From Aequorivita sp. UBA3180 (GTDB lineage: Bacteria; Bacteroidota; Bacteroidia; Flavobacteriales; Flavobacteriaceae), in NCBI GenBank assembly GCA_002364215.1, contig DEXQ01000003.1:167572-231571 (forward strand): DNA of 64,000 bases, given 5' to 3'. The position numbers and the translations under genes are program-made. The notes beneath the pieces were generated by a model. The model made no database searches, was not told the origin of the DNA, and saw nothing but the letters and a program-made list of their open reading frames with translations. Positions 41,716 to 50,578 of this stretch are shown piece by piece (within the stretch, counting starts at the first letter, position 1; every line of letters starts with the position of its first letter).

Positions 41716-43296
41716 ATGGCAGAAGTAAAACCAGCTGAAGTATCAGCAATATTAAAGCAACAACTTACAGGCTTTGAAGCTACCGCTTCCCTGGATGAAG
41801 TAGGAACTGTTTTAACCGTGGGTGACGGTATTGTGCGTGCATACGGACTTTCAAACGCCCAGTACGGCGAATTGGTAGCCTTTGAAAGCGGTCTTGAAGG
41901 TATTGTATTGAACCTTGAGGAAGATAACGTAGGTATCGTACTTTTAGGTCCTTCTAAAGAAATTAAGGAAGGTTCAACCGTAAAGCGTACCCAGCGTATC
42001 GCTTCGCTTAAAGTAGGTGAAGGTATCGTTGGCCGTGTGGTAAACACCCTTGGTGAGCCTATTGACGGTAAAGGTCCAATCACTGGTGAAACATACGAAA
42101 TGCCATTGGAGCGTAAAGCTCCGGGTGTAATTTACCGCCAGCCGGTAACTGAGCCACTTCAAACTGGTATTAAGTCTATTGATGCAATGATTCCAGTGGG
42201 CCGTGGCCAGCGTGAGCTTGTTATTGGTGACCGTCAAACTGGTAAATCTACCGTTTGTATCGATACCATTTTGAACCAAAAAGAATTTTACGATGCAGGC
42301 GAGCCTGTATATTGTATATATGTAGCAGTTGGGCAAAAAGCTTCAACTGTTGCAAACATTGCACAGGTTCTGGAAGAAAAAGGCGCTTTGGCTTACACAA
42401 CCATCGTTGCTGCAAACGCATCAGATCCTGCGCCTATGCAGGTTTATGCTCCTTTCGCAGGTGCTGCAATTGGTGAGTACTTCCGTGATACAGGTCGTCC
42501 AGCATTGATTGTTTATGATGATCTTTCAAAACAAGCGGTAGCATACCGTGAGGTTTCCCTTTTGCTTCGTCGTCCACCGGGACGTGAGGCGTATCCTGGA
42601 GACGTGTTCTTCCTTCACTCAAGATTGTTGGAGCGTGCCGCGAAAGTAATTGCCGATGATGATATTGCAAAGGAAATGAACGACCTTCCAGAATCATTAA
42701 AAGGAATCGTAAAAGGAGGAGGTTCATTAACAGCACTTCCTATTATTGAAACACAAGCGGGTGACGTTTCGGCGTATATCCCAACAAACGTAATTTCGAT
42801 TACCGATGGGCAGATTTTCCTTGATGGGGATTTGTTCAACGCAGGGGTTCGTCCAGCTATTAACGTAGGTATTTCGGTATCGCGTGTGGGTGGTAACGCT
42901 CAGATTAAATCTATGAAAAAGGTAGCAGGTACTTTGAAACTGGATCAAGCAGCTTTCCGTGAATTGGAAGCGTTCGCAAAATTCGGATCAGATTTGGATG
43001 CCGCAACCCTTAACGTAATTGAAAAAGGAAAACGTAACGTAGAAATTTTGAAGCAATCTGAAAACGATCCGTACACTGTAGAAGATCAAATTGCAGTTAT
43101 CTACGCAGGTTCCAAAAACCTAATGCGTAACGTTCCTGTAGATAAGATTAAGGAATTTGAAAGAGATTACCTAGAAATGTTGAACCTTAAGCACAGAGAC
43201 ACGCTTAACGATCTTAAAGCTGGTAAACTTACAGATGAAGCAATTGATGTAATGACATCCGTTGCCGCAGACCTTTCAGCGAAATATAAGAAATAA
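41716..43296 (+). CDS. atpA: ATP synthase F1 subunit alpha
   Basis: Non-catalytic nucleotide-binding subunit of F1. The 526-residue protein has the Walker A motif GDRQTGKSTV near residue 170, ALIVYDDLSKQAVAYREVSLLLRRPPGREAYPGDVFFLHSRLLERA near 265-310, and a standard C-terminus. ATG 41716 begins MAEVKPAEVSAILK; an earlier start at 41668 lies within the dispersed repeat. A 14-bp hairpin follows before atpG. Confidence 0.96.
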   Translation: MAEVKPAEVSAILKQQLTGFEATASLDEVGTVLTVGDGIVRAYGLSNAQYGELVAFESGLEGIVLNLEEDNVGIVLLGPSKEIKEGSTVKRTQRIASLKVGEGIVGRVVNTLGEPIDGKGPITGETYEMPLERKAPGVIYRQPVTEPLQTGIKSIDAMIPVGRGQRELVIGDRQTGKSTVCIDTILNQKEFYDAGEPVYCIYVAVGQKASTVANIAQVLEEKGALAYTTIVAANASDPAPMQVYAPFAGAAIGEYFRDTGRPALIVYDDLSKQAVAYREVSLLLRRPPGREAYPGDVFFLHSRLLERAAKVIADDDIAKEMNDLPESLKGIVKGGGSLTALPIIETQAGDVSAYIPTNVISITDGQIFLDGDLFNAGVRPAINVGISVSRVGGNAQIKSMKKVAGTLKLDQAAFRELEAFAKFGSDLDAATLNVIEKGKRNVEILKQSENDPYTVEDQIAVIYAGSKNLMRNVPVDKIKEFERDYLEMLNLKHRDTLNDLKAGKLTDEAIDVMTSVAADLSAKYKK

Positions 43297-43313
43297 GAAA
43301 TCTTTGCACCCTT

Positions 43314-43350
43314 TGCGCCTCTGCGGTTATTTTTCCACCGCAGAGGCGCA
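43314..43350. repeat. Perfect 14-bp inverted repeat between atpA and atpG
   Basis: TGCGCCTCTGCGGT (43314-43327) pairs fully with ACCGCAGAGGCGCA (43337-43350) across a 9-nt T-rich loop. The CGCAGAGGCGCAGAG word is a frequent dispersed element in many bacteria. No T-run follows, so it is not a classic terminator. Confidence 0.7.
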
Positions 43351-43379
43351 GAGAATGCAGAGTAACACAATAAAAAGAA

Positions 43380-44255
43380 ATGGCGAATCTTAAGGAAATT
43401 AGAAACAGAATATCATCCGTCGGGTCAACGATGCAGATTACCAGTGCCATGAAAATGGTTTCTGCTGCAAAGTTGAAAAAGGCGCAGGATGCCATTACAG
43501 CAATGCGTCCCTATTCTGAAAAACTTACCGAACTATTGCAAAACCTAAGCGCCACGCTTGATGCCGATACTGGCAGTAAGTACTCAGACCAGCGCGAGGC
43601 AAACAAAATTTTGGTTGTTGCCATTACCAGTAACCGTGGTTTGGCGGGAGCATTCAATAGTAATATCATAAAGGAAGCACGTAATTTGGCTGCAAATACA
43701 TACGCAGGGAAGCAAGTGGATTTTATGACCCTCGGAAAAAAAGGAAACGATATTCTAAAGAAAACAGGAACGGTTATCGAAAACAACAACGGTATTTTTG
43801 ATGATCTTTCTTTTGAAAATACTTCAGAAATCGCCGAAAAATTGATGCTTCTTTTTTCCGAAGGGAAATACGACCGTATTGTAGTTGTTTACAACCACTT
43901 TAAAAATGCTGCAACGCAATTGGTAATGACAGAGCAGTTTTTGCCAATTCTGCCTCCAAAACAAATTGAGGGACAGGAAGCAAAAACCAGCGAAACCTTC
44001 TATATTTTTGAACCTTCAAAAGAAGAGATTGTTGAGGCCTTGATTCCGAAAAGCTTGAAAACACAGTTATTCAAAGCACTTCGCGACAGCGTTGCCAGTG
44101 AGCACGGAGCACGTATGACGGCAATGCACAAAGCAACCGACAACGCAACCGAACTTCGCGATGCGTTGAAACTTCAATACAACAAAGCACGACAGGCTGC
44201 CATTACAAACGAAATCCTTGAGATTGTTGGTGGTGCGGAAGCATTGGCAGGATAA
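43380..44255 (+). CDS. atpG: ATP synthase F1 subunit gamma
   Basis: Central rotating shaft. The 291-residue protein has the N-terminal helix MANLKEIRNRISSVGSTMQITSAMKMVSAAKL, the middle SNRGLAGAFNSN, and the C-terminal helix SEHGARMTAMHKATDNATELRDALKLQYNKARQAAITNEILEIVGGAEAL. It is the last ATP synthase gene here; beta (atpD) and epsilon (atpC) are absent, consistent with the split arrangement usual for Bacteroidota. A terminator-like palindrome follows. Confidence 0.95.
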   Translation: MANLKEIRNRISSVGSTMQITSAMKMVSAAKLKKAQDAITAMRPYSEKLTELLQNLSATLDADTGSKYSDQREANKILVVAITSNRGLAGAFNSNIIKEARNLAANTYAGKQVDFMTLGKKGNDILKKTGTVIENNNGIFDDLSFENTSEIAEKLMLLFSEGKYDRIVVVYNHFKNAATQLVMTEQFLPILPPKQIEGQEAKTSETFYIFEPSKEEIVEALIPKSLKTQLFKALRDSVASEHGARMTAMHKATDNATELRDALKLQYNKARQAAITNEILEIVGGAEALAG

Positions 44256-44286
44256 TATTTTCCGCTTCAATCGATAAATTTTCATC

Positions 44287-44322
44287 AAACCTCACAGGTT
44301 TTCAAAACCTGTGAGGTTTTTT
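44287..44322 (+). terminator. Rho-independent terminator after atpG
   Basis: Arms 44287-44302 and 44304-44319 (AAACCTCACAGG...CCTGTGAGGTTT) pair perfectly about a single C, followed by TTTTTT (44317-44322). It differs from the palindrome at 32477 by one base pair, and the centre AGGTTTTCAAAACCT is identical. Confidence 0.75.
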
Positions 44323-44349
44323 GTTTCATATTATTCGTAAATTTATGAA

Positions 44350-44874
44350 ATGATAAAAAATATGAAAACCATAGCCATAATTTTGACTTTGCCTATTTTA
44401 CTTTTCAGTTTATCCAACTGCGGCGGAGCGCAGAATAATAAAGGAAAAATGACACTCGAGCAAAACCCTCCCTTTAAAATTGCCGAAGCATACTACCAAA
44501 ACTGGGTGGCAGGTATAAAAGAAGGTGGTTCAGGAACGAATGTGCATATTACTTTCAGTGAAATAGATCCAGATGTTGTTATTCAAAATATTTACTTCAG
44601 AAAGCATATTCTTGAAGCAAAAGGGAATATAAACGAACCAAAACATTTTGTGGGGTATCTAAAAAACGAGATGCAACGCGACATAATTATGGATTCAGAT
44701 CCTATAAAAGAAGCACAAAACACACCCCAAAAGGAATTTCCTTTTCAATTGGAGGAAAACCAAGCTATGATTGAATATTGGTTTGGGGGAAAGAAAAATC
44801 ATTATAAAATTGAAAATCTTTCACAAAAGGAAATGATTCCCTATCCGCAGGCAAACCCGAATCAACACGAATAG
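44350..44874 (+). CDS. Hypothetical lipoprotein
   Basis: A 174-residue protein with an N-terminal hydrophobic helix ending in LSNC, a lipobox-like site, then GGAQNN. The mature part has mixed polar sequence without a family I recognise (WVAGIKEGGSGTNVHITFSEIDPDV). An alternative ATG lies at 44362. The next gene starts 2 bp after its stop, so it may be co-expressed with the cupin gene. Confidence 0.65.
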   Translation: MIKNMKTIAIILTLPILLFSLSNCGGAQNNKGKMTLEQNPPFKIAEAYYQNWVAGIKEGGSGTNVHITFSEIDPDVVIQNIYFRKHILEAKGNINEPKHFVGYLKNEMQRDIIMDSDPIKEAQNTPQKEFPFQLEENQAMIEYWFGGKKNHYKIENLSQKEMIPYPQANPNQHE

Positions 44875-44876
44875 TT

Positions 44877-45242
44877 ATGGAAACTATCAAACTTAAAGAT
44901 AAGTTTTCAACCTTCAAAAAGCACTGGCATCCGCATCAAATAGCAATTGTAGACGATATGCAGGTACTTTTGGCTAAATTGAAAGATGAATTTGTTTGGC
45001 ACAAACACGAAAAAGAGGACGAACTATTTTTTGTGCAAAAAGGAACTTTGGAAATGCACTTTCGCGATAAGGTTGAAATAGTTTCCGAAGGCGAAATAAT
45101 CGTTGTTCCCAAAGGCGTGGAGCATTGCCCAAAAACGCAAAATGGCAAAGAGGTGCATGTACTTCTTTTTGAAAAACTTTCCACAAAACATACTGGCAAT
45201 GTATCTTCTGAAAAAACTGTTGTCGAATATCCTAAAATCTAA
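44877..45242 (+). CDS. Cupin-domain protein
   Basis: A 121-residue single-domain cupin. VWHKHEKEDELFFVQKGTLEMHF (about residues 40-62) is motif 1 with metal-binding His and Glu, and GEIIVVPKGVEHCPKT (about 72-87) is motif 2 with the second His. Function is not determined by the fold; many small cupins bind metals or sugars. It starts 2 bp after the lipoprotein gene and ends 3 bp before the dehydrogenase gene. Confidence 0.8.
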   Translation: METIKLKDKFSTFKKHWHPHQIAIVDDMQVLLAKLKDEFVWHKHEKEDELFFVQKGTLEMHFRDKVEIVSEGEIIVVPKGVEHCPKTQNGKEVHVLLFEKLSTKHTGNVSSEKTVVEYPKI

Positions 45243-45245
45243 AGA

Positions 45246-46184
45246 ATGAAAATTCTCCATCTCGATAGCAACCATCCTTTATTATTGAAAATGCTGCGGG
45301 AAGCCGGATTTTCAAATGAAGAAAATTACAAATCCCCAAAAGTTGAAGTTGAAGAAATCATTTCAAATTATGATGGCATTGTAATAAGAAGCCGCTTCAA
45401 TATTGATAAAGAATTTCTCGATGCTGCCAAAAACCTGAAATTTATTGCACGTGTTGGCGCGGGTTTGGAAAGCATAGATACAGATTACGCCGGAAATCAG
45501 GGCATTAAATTAATTGCCGCTCCCGAAGGCAATAGAAACGCCGTTGGTGAGCATGCGTTGGGAATGCTTCTTTCGTTGTTCAACAACTTAAATAAAGCCG
45601 ACAGAGAGGTTAAAAATGGCCTGTGGAACCGTGAGGCCAACCGAGGGATAGAGCTGGACGGAAAAACTGTTGGAATCATCGGTTACGGTAATATGGGGAA
45701 AGCGTTCGCAAAAAAATTGAAAGGTTTTGATTGCGAAGTAATTTGTTTTGACATAAAAGAAAATGTGGGTGATGAAAACGCAATGCAAGTTTCATTGGAT
45801 GAACTTCAGCAAAGCGCTGATGTTTTGAGCCTTCACACCCCGTGGACGCCGTTGACGGATAAAATGGTGAATTCAGAATTTATCAATTCGTTTTCAAAAC
45901 CCTTTTGGCTCATAAATACCGCACGCGGTAAAAGTGTGGTAACGGCCGATTTGGTTTCAGCATTAAAAAGTGGAAAAGTTCTCGGTGCCGGGCTCGACGT
46001 ATTGGAATATGAAAAACTTTCATTTGAAACGCTTTTTGATTCAGACAATCTGCCAAATTCCTTAAAGGAACTTTTCGCAATGGACAAGGTAATTTTAAGT
46101 CCGCATATTGCTGGATGGACGGTTGAAAGCAAAGAAAAACTGGCAATGGTAATTGCTGATAAGATTATTAAACATTTCAAATAA
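45246..46184 (+). CDS. D-2-hydroxyacid dehydrogenase family protein
   Basis: A 312-residue NAD-dependent oxidoreductase of the phosphoglycerate-dehydrogenase type. It has RVGAGLESIDTDYA near 76, GKTVGIIGYGNMGKAFAKKLKGF near 140 (Rossmann GxGxxG), and ARGKSVVTADLVSALKSGKVLGAGLDVLEYE near 230-260 with the conserved Arg and Glu. The catalytic His is in LSPHIAGWT. It lacks the ACT domain of full PGDH. The substrate is unknown. Confidence 0.85.
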   Translation: MKILHLDSNHPLLLKMLREAGFSNEENYKSPKVEVEEIISNYDGIVIRSRFNIDKEFLDAAKNLKFIARVGAGLESIDTDYAGNQGIKLIAAPEGNRNAVGEHALGMLLSLFNNLNKADREVKNGLWNREANRGIELDGKTVGIIGYGNMGKAFAKKLKGFDCEVICFDIKENVGDENAMQVSLDELQQSADVLSLHTPWTPLTDKMVNSEFINSFSKPFWLINTARGKSVVTADLVSALKSGKVLGAGLDVLEYEKLSFETLFDSDNLPNSLKELFAMDKVILSPHIAGWTVESKEKLAMVIADKIIKHFK

Positions 46185-46191
46185 ACATAAA

Positions 46192-46578
46192 ATGAAAAAA
46201 AGAGTTACGGGCATTGGTGGTATATTTTTTAAAACGAACGACCCCGATAAAACAAAAGATTGGTACAAAACCCATTTGGGATTGAACACAGATAATTACG
46301 GTTGCACCTTTTGGTGGCAGGACGAAAACGGCGATAAATGCTCAACGCAATGGAGCCCTTTTAAGGCAGATACCAACTATTTTTCGCCAAGTGAAAAGGA
46401 GTTCATGGTTAACTACCGTGTGGAAAACCTGGAAGAATTACTGAAAGTCTTAAAAGAGGAAGGTGTAACAATTGTAGGGGAAATGGAGACTTATGATTAT
46501 GGAAAGTTTGGATGGATACTAGATCCCGATGGAAATAAAATTGAACTTTGGGAACCCGTTGATAGTGCATTTCTATAA
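46192..46578 (+). CDS. VOC-family (glyoxalase-like) protein
   Basis: A 128-residue protein with the vicinal oxygen chelate fold: TGIGGIFFKTNDPDKTKDWYKTHLGL at the start, WGWxxxDGNKIELWEP-like ending (GWILDPDGNKIELWEP near 110-125). Metal ligands (His/Glu) are plausible at the end of each half. Function is unknown. The start 46192 follows directly after the dehydrogenase gene. Confidence 0.8.
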   Translation: MKKRVTGIGGIFFKTNDPDKTKDWYKTHLGLNTDNYGCTFWWQDENGDKCSTQWSPFKADTNYFSPSEKEFMVNYRVENLEELLKVLKEEGVTIVGEMETYDYGKFGWILDPDGNKIELWEPVDSAFL

Positions 46579-46622
46579 TTTTTTATACATTTAAATCACA
46601 TAAAAACCAACTAATCAATATT

Positions 46623-46949
46623 ATGGAAGAACAACAAAACACAGGCTACGACAGTACCCAACAGCAATCACGAAATACCGCGAATGAAAGCTGGAACCAA
46701 ACTCAACCCCATCAGAACCAGGAAAATAAAAAGATTTTGGCAGGAATACTTGCTATCGTATTAGGTGGATTTGGGATTCATAAATTCATTTTAGGATATA
46801 CCCAAGAAGGGATTATTCAAATAGTTATAACCGTGGTAACTTGCGGTATCGGTAGCATAATAGGTTTGATTGAAGGCATAATTTACCTAACCAAAAGTGA
46901 TGAGGAATTTTACCAAACCTATCAAGTTAGTAAAAAAGGGTGGTTTTAA
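46623..46949 (+). CDS. TM2-domain membrane protein
   Basis: A 108-residue protein with a Gln/Asn-rich N-terminal tail (residues 1-35) and two helices, KILAGILAIVLGGFGIHKFILG and QIVITVVTCGIGSIIGLIEGI, the TM2 domain pattern with Gly and His in the helix turn. Function is unknown. It ends at a clear terminator. Confidence 0.85.
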   Translation: MEEQQNTGYDSTQQQSRNTANESWNQTQPHQNQENKKILAGILAIVLGGFGIHKFILGYTQEGIIQIVITVVTCGIGSIIGLIEGIIYLTKSDEEFYQTYQVSKKGWF

Positions 46950-46954
46950 AAGTT

Positions 46955-46987
46955 AAAAGGCCTTTGGATTTTTCAAAGGCCTTTTTT
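46955..46987 (+). terminator. Rho-independent terminator after the TM2 gene
   Basis: AAAAGGCCTTTG (46955-46966), loop GATTTTT, then CAAAGGCC (46974-46981) and a run of six T. Strong stem with T-run, typical intrinsic terminator. Confidence 0.85.
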
Positions 46988-47007
46988 AAAATTTTAATGA
47001 AAATAGC

Positions 47008-47424
47008 ATGAGCGAGCACGGCGCAATACCCAATTTAATTTACAGCGAAGCAAACGCTGCGGTTTCATTTTTAAAAAAGGCGTTCGGTTTTAAGGAACGC
47101 GGTGTTTATAAAGACGACAACGGCAAAATATTTCACGCACAACTAGTATTGGGAAAGGCTTTGATAATGGTAAATCCATTCAATCCCGACAGCGCATTTG
47201 GTAAAATGCTGAACCTTCCCAAAAATCTTGAAGGCTACAATACCCAAACGCCTTATTTCATAATCGAGAATGTTGATGAACATTACAAAAACGCAAAGGC
47301 AAATGGTGCCGAAATAGTAATGGACATTAAGGACGAAGACTACGGTGGCCGTGGCTACAGCTGCAAAGATCCCGAAGGAAATATTTGGAGCTTTGGAAGC
47401 TATAATCCTTTTTCAGAAAAGTAA
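47008..47424 (+). CDS. VOC-family protein (PhnB/bleomycin-resistance-like)
   Basis: A 138-residue protein with two beta-alpha repeats: AIPNLIYSEANAAVSFLKKAFGFKERGVY at the N-terminus and TPYFIIENVDEHYKNAKANGAEIVMDIKDEDYGGRGYSCKDPEGNIWSFGSY at the C-terminus. This matches the PhnB-like glyoxalase/bleomycin-resistance family. Substrate unknown. It begins 21 bp after the terminator. Confidence 0.8.
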   Translation: MSEHGAIPNLIYSEANAAVSFLKKAFGFKERGVYKDDNGKIFHAQLVLGKALIMVNPFNPDSAFGKMLNLPKNLEGYNTQTPYFIIENVDEHYKNAKANGAEIVMDIKDEDYGGRGYSCKDPEGNIWSFGSYNPFSEK

Positions 47425-47443
47425 AATTCAAAAAAATAAAGCT

Positions 47444-47866
47444 ATGAGAATTATCCTTTCCATCCTTGCCGCACTGTTGCTTTGCGTAAGTTGCAAAAAT
47501 CCAAAAAATGAAGAAATCTCTTCGGAAAATGTTGAAGTTGCTACCGAGCAATTATGCTTCCGAAATGAATATCCCTTTCCCGATAGTACCGAAAATATTG
47601 ATGTCCTTAATCTTGACCTTCAAATAAAAGGAGATTCGGTAACGGGTAATTACAATTGGCTGCCTGCCTTAAAAGATCAACGCAACGGTACATTGACTGG
47701 AACTATAGAAAATAAAACTATCAACGCTACCTATCGGTATATGCAAGAAGGTATTGAAGAAACAGCCGAAGTAACGATAGTTCTCAAAGACGATAAAGCC
47801 ATTATAACGGGAGACAATCCCGAATCGGGCTTAGATACAGAAGTGGCAAAAATTGACTGCAATTAA
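47444..47866 (+). CDS. Small lipoprotein of unknown function
   Basis: A 140-residue protein. The start at 47444 puts a signal peptide with the lipobox LLCVSC at the front. The mature part has TLTGTIENKTINATYRYMQEGIEE and similar stretches that suggest a beta-rich fold, but I do not recognise the family. It is 19 bp after the VOC gene and convergent with the DUF5995 gene. Confidence 0.65.
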   Translation: MRIILSILAALLLCVSCKNPKNEEISSENVEVATEQLCFRNEYPFPDSTENIDVLNLDLQIKGDSVTGNYNWLPALKDQRNGTLTGTIENKTINATYRYMQEGIEETAEVTIVLKDDKAIITGDNPESGLDTEVAKIDCN

Positions 47867-47906
47867 ATTAAAAGTTTTGGTGTTTTGAGGGGCTTTTTGC
47901 ACTTCC

Positions 47907-48665
47907 CTATTGCTTAAGTACCGCCACAATTTGAGGCACGTCTTTCTGTTCAAAGAAATAAATGGTTTTAACCAAATATTTCAAAATCCAGCTTTTTTGA
48001 TAAATCAGTTTTTCAGCAAGAGTCGCAATTATAATATCACGTGTTTTTAGCTCCTCATTTTTATTGTGGGAAAAATGATATTGATTGGCAAAAAGCCAAG
48101 CTCCATCCCTTGCTACATTAATGCTGAAACTTACCAACTTGTCTTCACGCCCTTTTCCAAATCTGTCAAGCAAACCGAATAAGGGCGAAACAGAAATTAT
48201 CTTCGTCTCCACATATGCAATCATCGAACCCAGAATTTCATTGATTCTATTAAAATCGTTTTCAAAATCCATCAACTCGCCGTTATCCCCAACGGTTTCT
48301 ACCACGGCAATTCCGAGGTCTAAATTGATGTGCGCATTTATACCCAATAGCAAATGTTGCATTATTAACAAATTTCCTTTTTTTGCTGCATCAAAGGCTT
48401 TTTTCCAACTTTGAGTAAAAGGTTTGTTTGCGCTCAAACGTTCATATGCTTCAATATATCTATTGGCAAAAAGCACATCCAGCTTTTCCATTCGCTCGTT
48501 GTTTTCAAATTCATTATTTAGAATTCCCTCTTTAATGCGAATAGTAACTTTTTGATACAGAATAGGAAAATACGCCATACAGGAATTGTTGGCACATTCG
48601 GCGTCGATAATATTGTCCAACCGTGCTATAACTTCATCAATAGTTTTTGCGGCCATATTGAACAA
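47907..48665 (-). CDS. DUF5995-like protein
   Basis: A 252-residue largely helical soluble protein. LLGINAHINLDLGIAV near residue 105 looks like a conserved core and fits a family I recall as DUF5995. No catalytic motif is assured, though His and Asp residues in this core could be functional. An alternative start is ATG 48656. It lies just after the OlsF-like gene on the same strand with 12 bp between. Confidence 0.6.
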   Translation of the reverse strand: MFNMAAKTIDEVIARLDNIIDAECANNSCMAYFPILYQKVTIRIKEGILNNEFENNERMEKLDVLFANRYIEAYERLSANKPFTQSWKKAFDAAKKGNLLIMQHLLLGINAHINLDLGIAVVETVGDNGELMDFENDFNRINEILGSMIAYVETKIISVSPLFGLLDRFGKGREDKLVSFSINVARDGAWLFANQYHFSHNKNEELKTRDIIIATLAEKLIYQKSWILKYLVKTIYFFEQKDVPQIVAVLKQ

Positions 48666-48677
48666 TTTTAAAATGAA

Positions 48678-50528
48678 TTAATCAGGATTTACTTTTTCGT
48701 TTGAATTTTCCGCATCGGCACTGTCCCCATTTTTATCAGAATATTTCTTTTCAAGTTCTGCCTGAAACTCCTCCATCACTGGCTTTACAGTACTCTCCGG
48801 TAAATCTGCAATACGAATATACATTAACCCATCCACTGCATTATTGAAAAGCGGATCAACATTGAAGGCAACAACTTTTGCGTTTTGTTTGATATACTTT
48901 TTAATAAGAACGGGCAAACGAAGACTTCCCGGCTCTACTTCATCAATTATTTTGTCAAATTTGTTTAAGTCTGCCTCACTTTCGTCAAAAATGAAATCCT
49001 TATCGGCATCCTTCAATTTTACCTTGTATTCCTTCTTCGGATTGATGTATTGCGCCACATAAGGATCGTAATAGTTCGATTTCATGAACTCAATCATCAA
49101 CCCTTTAGAGAATTCCGAAAATTTATTGCTGATGCTCACGCCGCCAATTAAATAACGGTGCTCTGGGTAACGAAGCGTTGTGTGTACAATTCCTTTCCAA
49201 AGCAAAAATAATGGCATTGGACGCAATTGGTATTCCTTAATTATGAAAGCACGCCCCATCTCGATGGATTTACTCATCATTTCATATAATTCAGGTTCAA
49301 AGCGAAACAAATCTTGAAGATAAAAACCGTCAATCCCAAAACGCGGAAAAATCTCGGACCCTAAGCCCATGCGGTATGCTCCCGCCATTTTTTGAGCATC
49401 GTTGTCCCACAGAAACATATGGTGGTAGTAACTGTCAAATTTGTCGAGATCCGTACTATTATTGGTGCCTTCGCCCACTTCGCGGAAGGTGATTTCGCGT
49501 AGCCTCCCTATTTCCTGCAAAATGTACGGAACTGAATTTGCCTCGGCCAAAAACACTTCATAATTTTTGCTGACCAGCAGTCGCTTATCGTTTTCGCGCA
49601 ACTTTTCTATTTCTGCTTCCATCGCTTTTAGTGGAATCGGTCCGGCAATTTTCTTCGGAGGCTTTGGAAATTTCAGCGTTTTCGGGATGTTGTCCAATAA
49701 CTTTTTCTTCTGAAAAGCATTGGAAAGCATATAAGTTTTCTTCCGAAGAAATTCAGTAAAGACGGGCAAAGACTCGTGTTCTTTTTGGTCTTCCACAGAA
49801 ATGGCATTGCCAATCCGTACTTTTATCAACCGTTCTTTTTGCGTGAGCAATTCCGAAGGCAACTTGGCAGTGCGAAGCGTATCGCTCATTTTGGCCAAGC
49901 GATAGAAAAGCTTGCTGTTCTTAGCGTGAAAATAGATAGGCACTACGGGCACTTCGGCTTTTTTTACCAACTTCATCGCGGCTTCTTCCCAAGGCTTGTC
50001 AACCAATAATTTTCCGTCTCTATATGTTGAAACCTCTCCTGCGGGGAAAATTCCCAAGGGGTGGCCTTCCTGCAAATGTTTCAGCGCAGATTTAAAACCG
50101 ATAATACTCGATTTTACATCCTTTCTGTCCTCAAAAGGATTTACGGGCATTACGTAAGGTTTCAGTGGTTCAATTCTGTGCAAAAGGAAATTGGCCACTA
50201 TCTTAAAATCGGGACGATGCTCCAGCAGTAATTTTAAAAGAAGAATTCCGTCAATTCCGCCCAATGGATGGTTTGAAATAGTTATAAAAGCTCCTGTCTT
50301 TGGTATTCTTCGCAGGTCTTCCTCCGGAATTTCAAACTTGATTTCAAACTCCTCAATAAGTGCATTTATAAAATCGAGATCTTTTAAATGCTTTTTTCTG
50401 TCGTAAATTTTGTTGAGGGTGGTAATATTCAACACTTTCATTAATGACCAGCCCAAGAAGGTGCCCAAAAAGCCGAATTTATCGACGTTTATTGCTTTTG
50501 CAACTTCCTTTGCATTGACTAATCCCAT
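48678..50528 (-). CDS. OlsF-like two-domain acyltransferase (amino-acid lipid synthase)
   Basis: A 616-residue protein. The N-terminal part (about residues 60-260) is a PlsC-like acyltransferase with ISNHPLGGIDGILL (His-x5-Asp catalytic motif) and IFPAGEVSTYRDG. The C-terminal part (about 310-520) is a hemolysin/OlsB-like GNAT domain with REITFREVGEGTNNSTDLDKFDSYYHHMFLWD. OlsF of Flavobacterium johnsoniae has both activities fused and makes ornithine or glycine lipids: the GNAT part forms the N-acyl amino acid, the PlsC part adds the second acyl chain. This protein fits that layout. Confidence 0.8.
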   Translation of the reverse strand: MGLVNAKEVAKAINVDKFGFLGTFLGWSLMKVLNITTLNKIYDRKKHLKDLDFINALIEEFEIKFEIPEEDLRRIPKTGAFITISNHPLGGIDGILLLKLLLEHRPDFKIVANFLLHRIEPLKPYVMPVNPFEDRKDVKSSIIGFKSALKHLQEGHPLGIFPAGEVSTYRDGKLLVDKPWEEAAMKLVKKAEVPVVPIYFHAKNSKLFYRLAKMSDTLRTAKLPSELLTQKERLIKVRIGNAISVEDQKEHESLPVFTEFLRKKTYMLSNAFQKKKLLDNIPKTLKFPKPPKKIAGPIPLKAMEAEIEKLRENDKRLLVSKNYEVFLAEANSVPYILQEIGRLREITFREVGEGTNNSTDLDKFDSYYHHMFLWDNDAQKMAGAYRMGLGSEIFPRFGIDGFYLQDLFRFEPELYEMMSKSIEMGRAFIIKEYQLRPMPLFLLWKGIVHTTLRYPEHRYLIGGVSISNKFSEFSKGLMIEFMKSNYYDPYVAQYINPKKEYKVKLKDADKDFIFDESEADLNKFDKIIDEVEPGSLRLPVLIKKYIKQNAKVVAFNVDPLFNNAVDGLMYIRIADLPESTVKPVMEEFQAELEKKYSDKNGDSADAENSNEKVNPD

Positions 50529-50578
50529 GAAATATGTCGGTTGTTTGTATCCAACAAATATAGCGAAAGCAAACGATT

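Noticed and set aside
41574..42083. 169-codon minus-strand frame over atpH/atpA
   Set aside because: Antisense shadow of highly conserved ATP synthase genes.
37867..44255. Complete ATP synthase operon
   Set aside because: No beta or epsilon gene is found in this window, so only part of the enzyme is encoded here.
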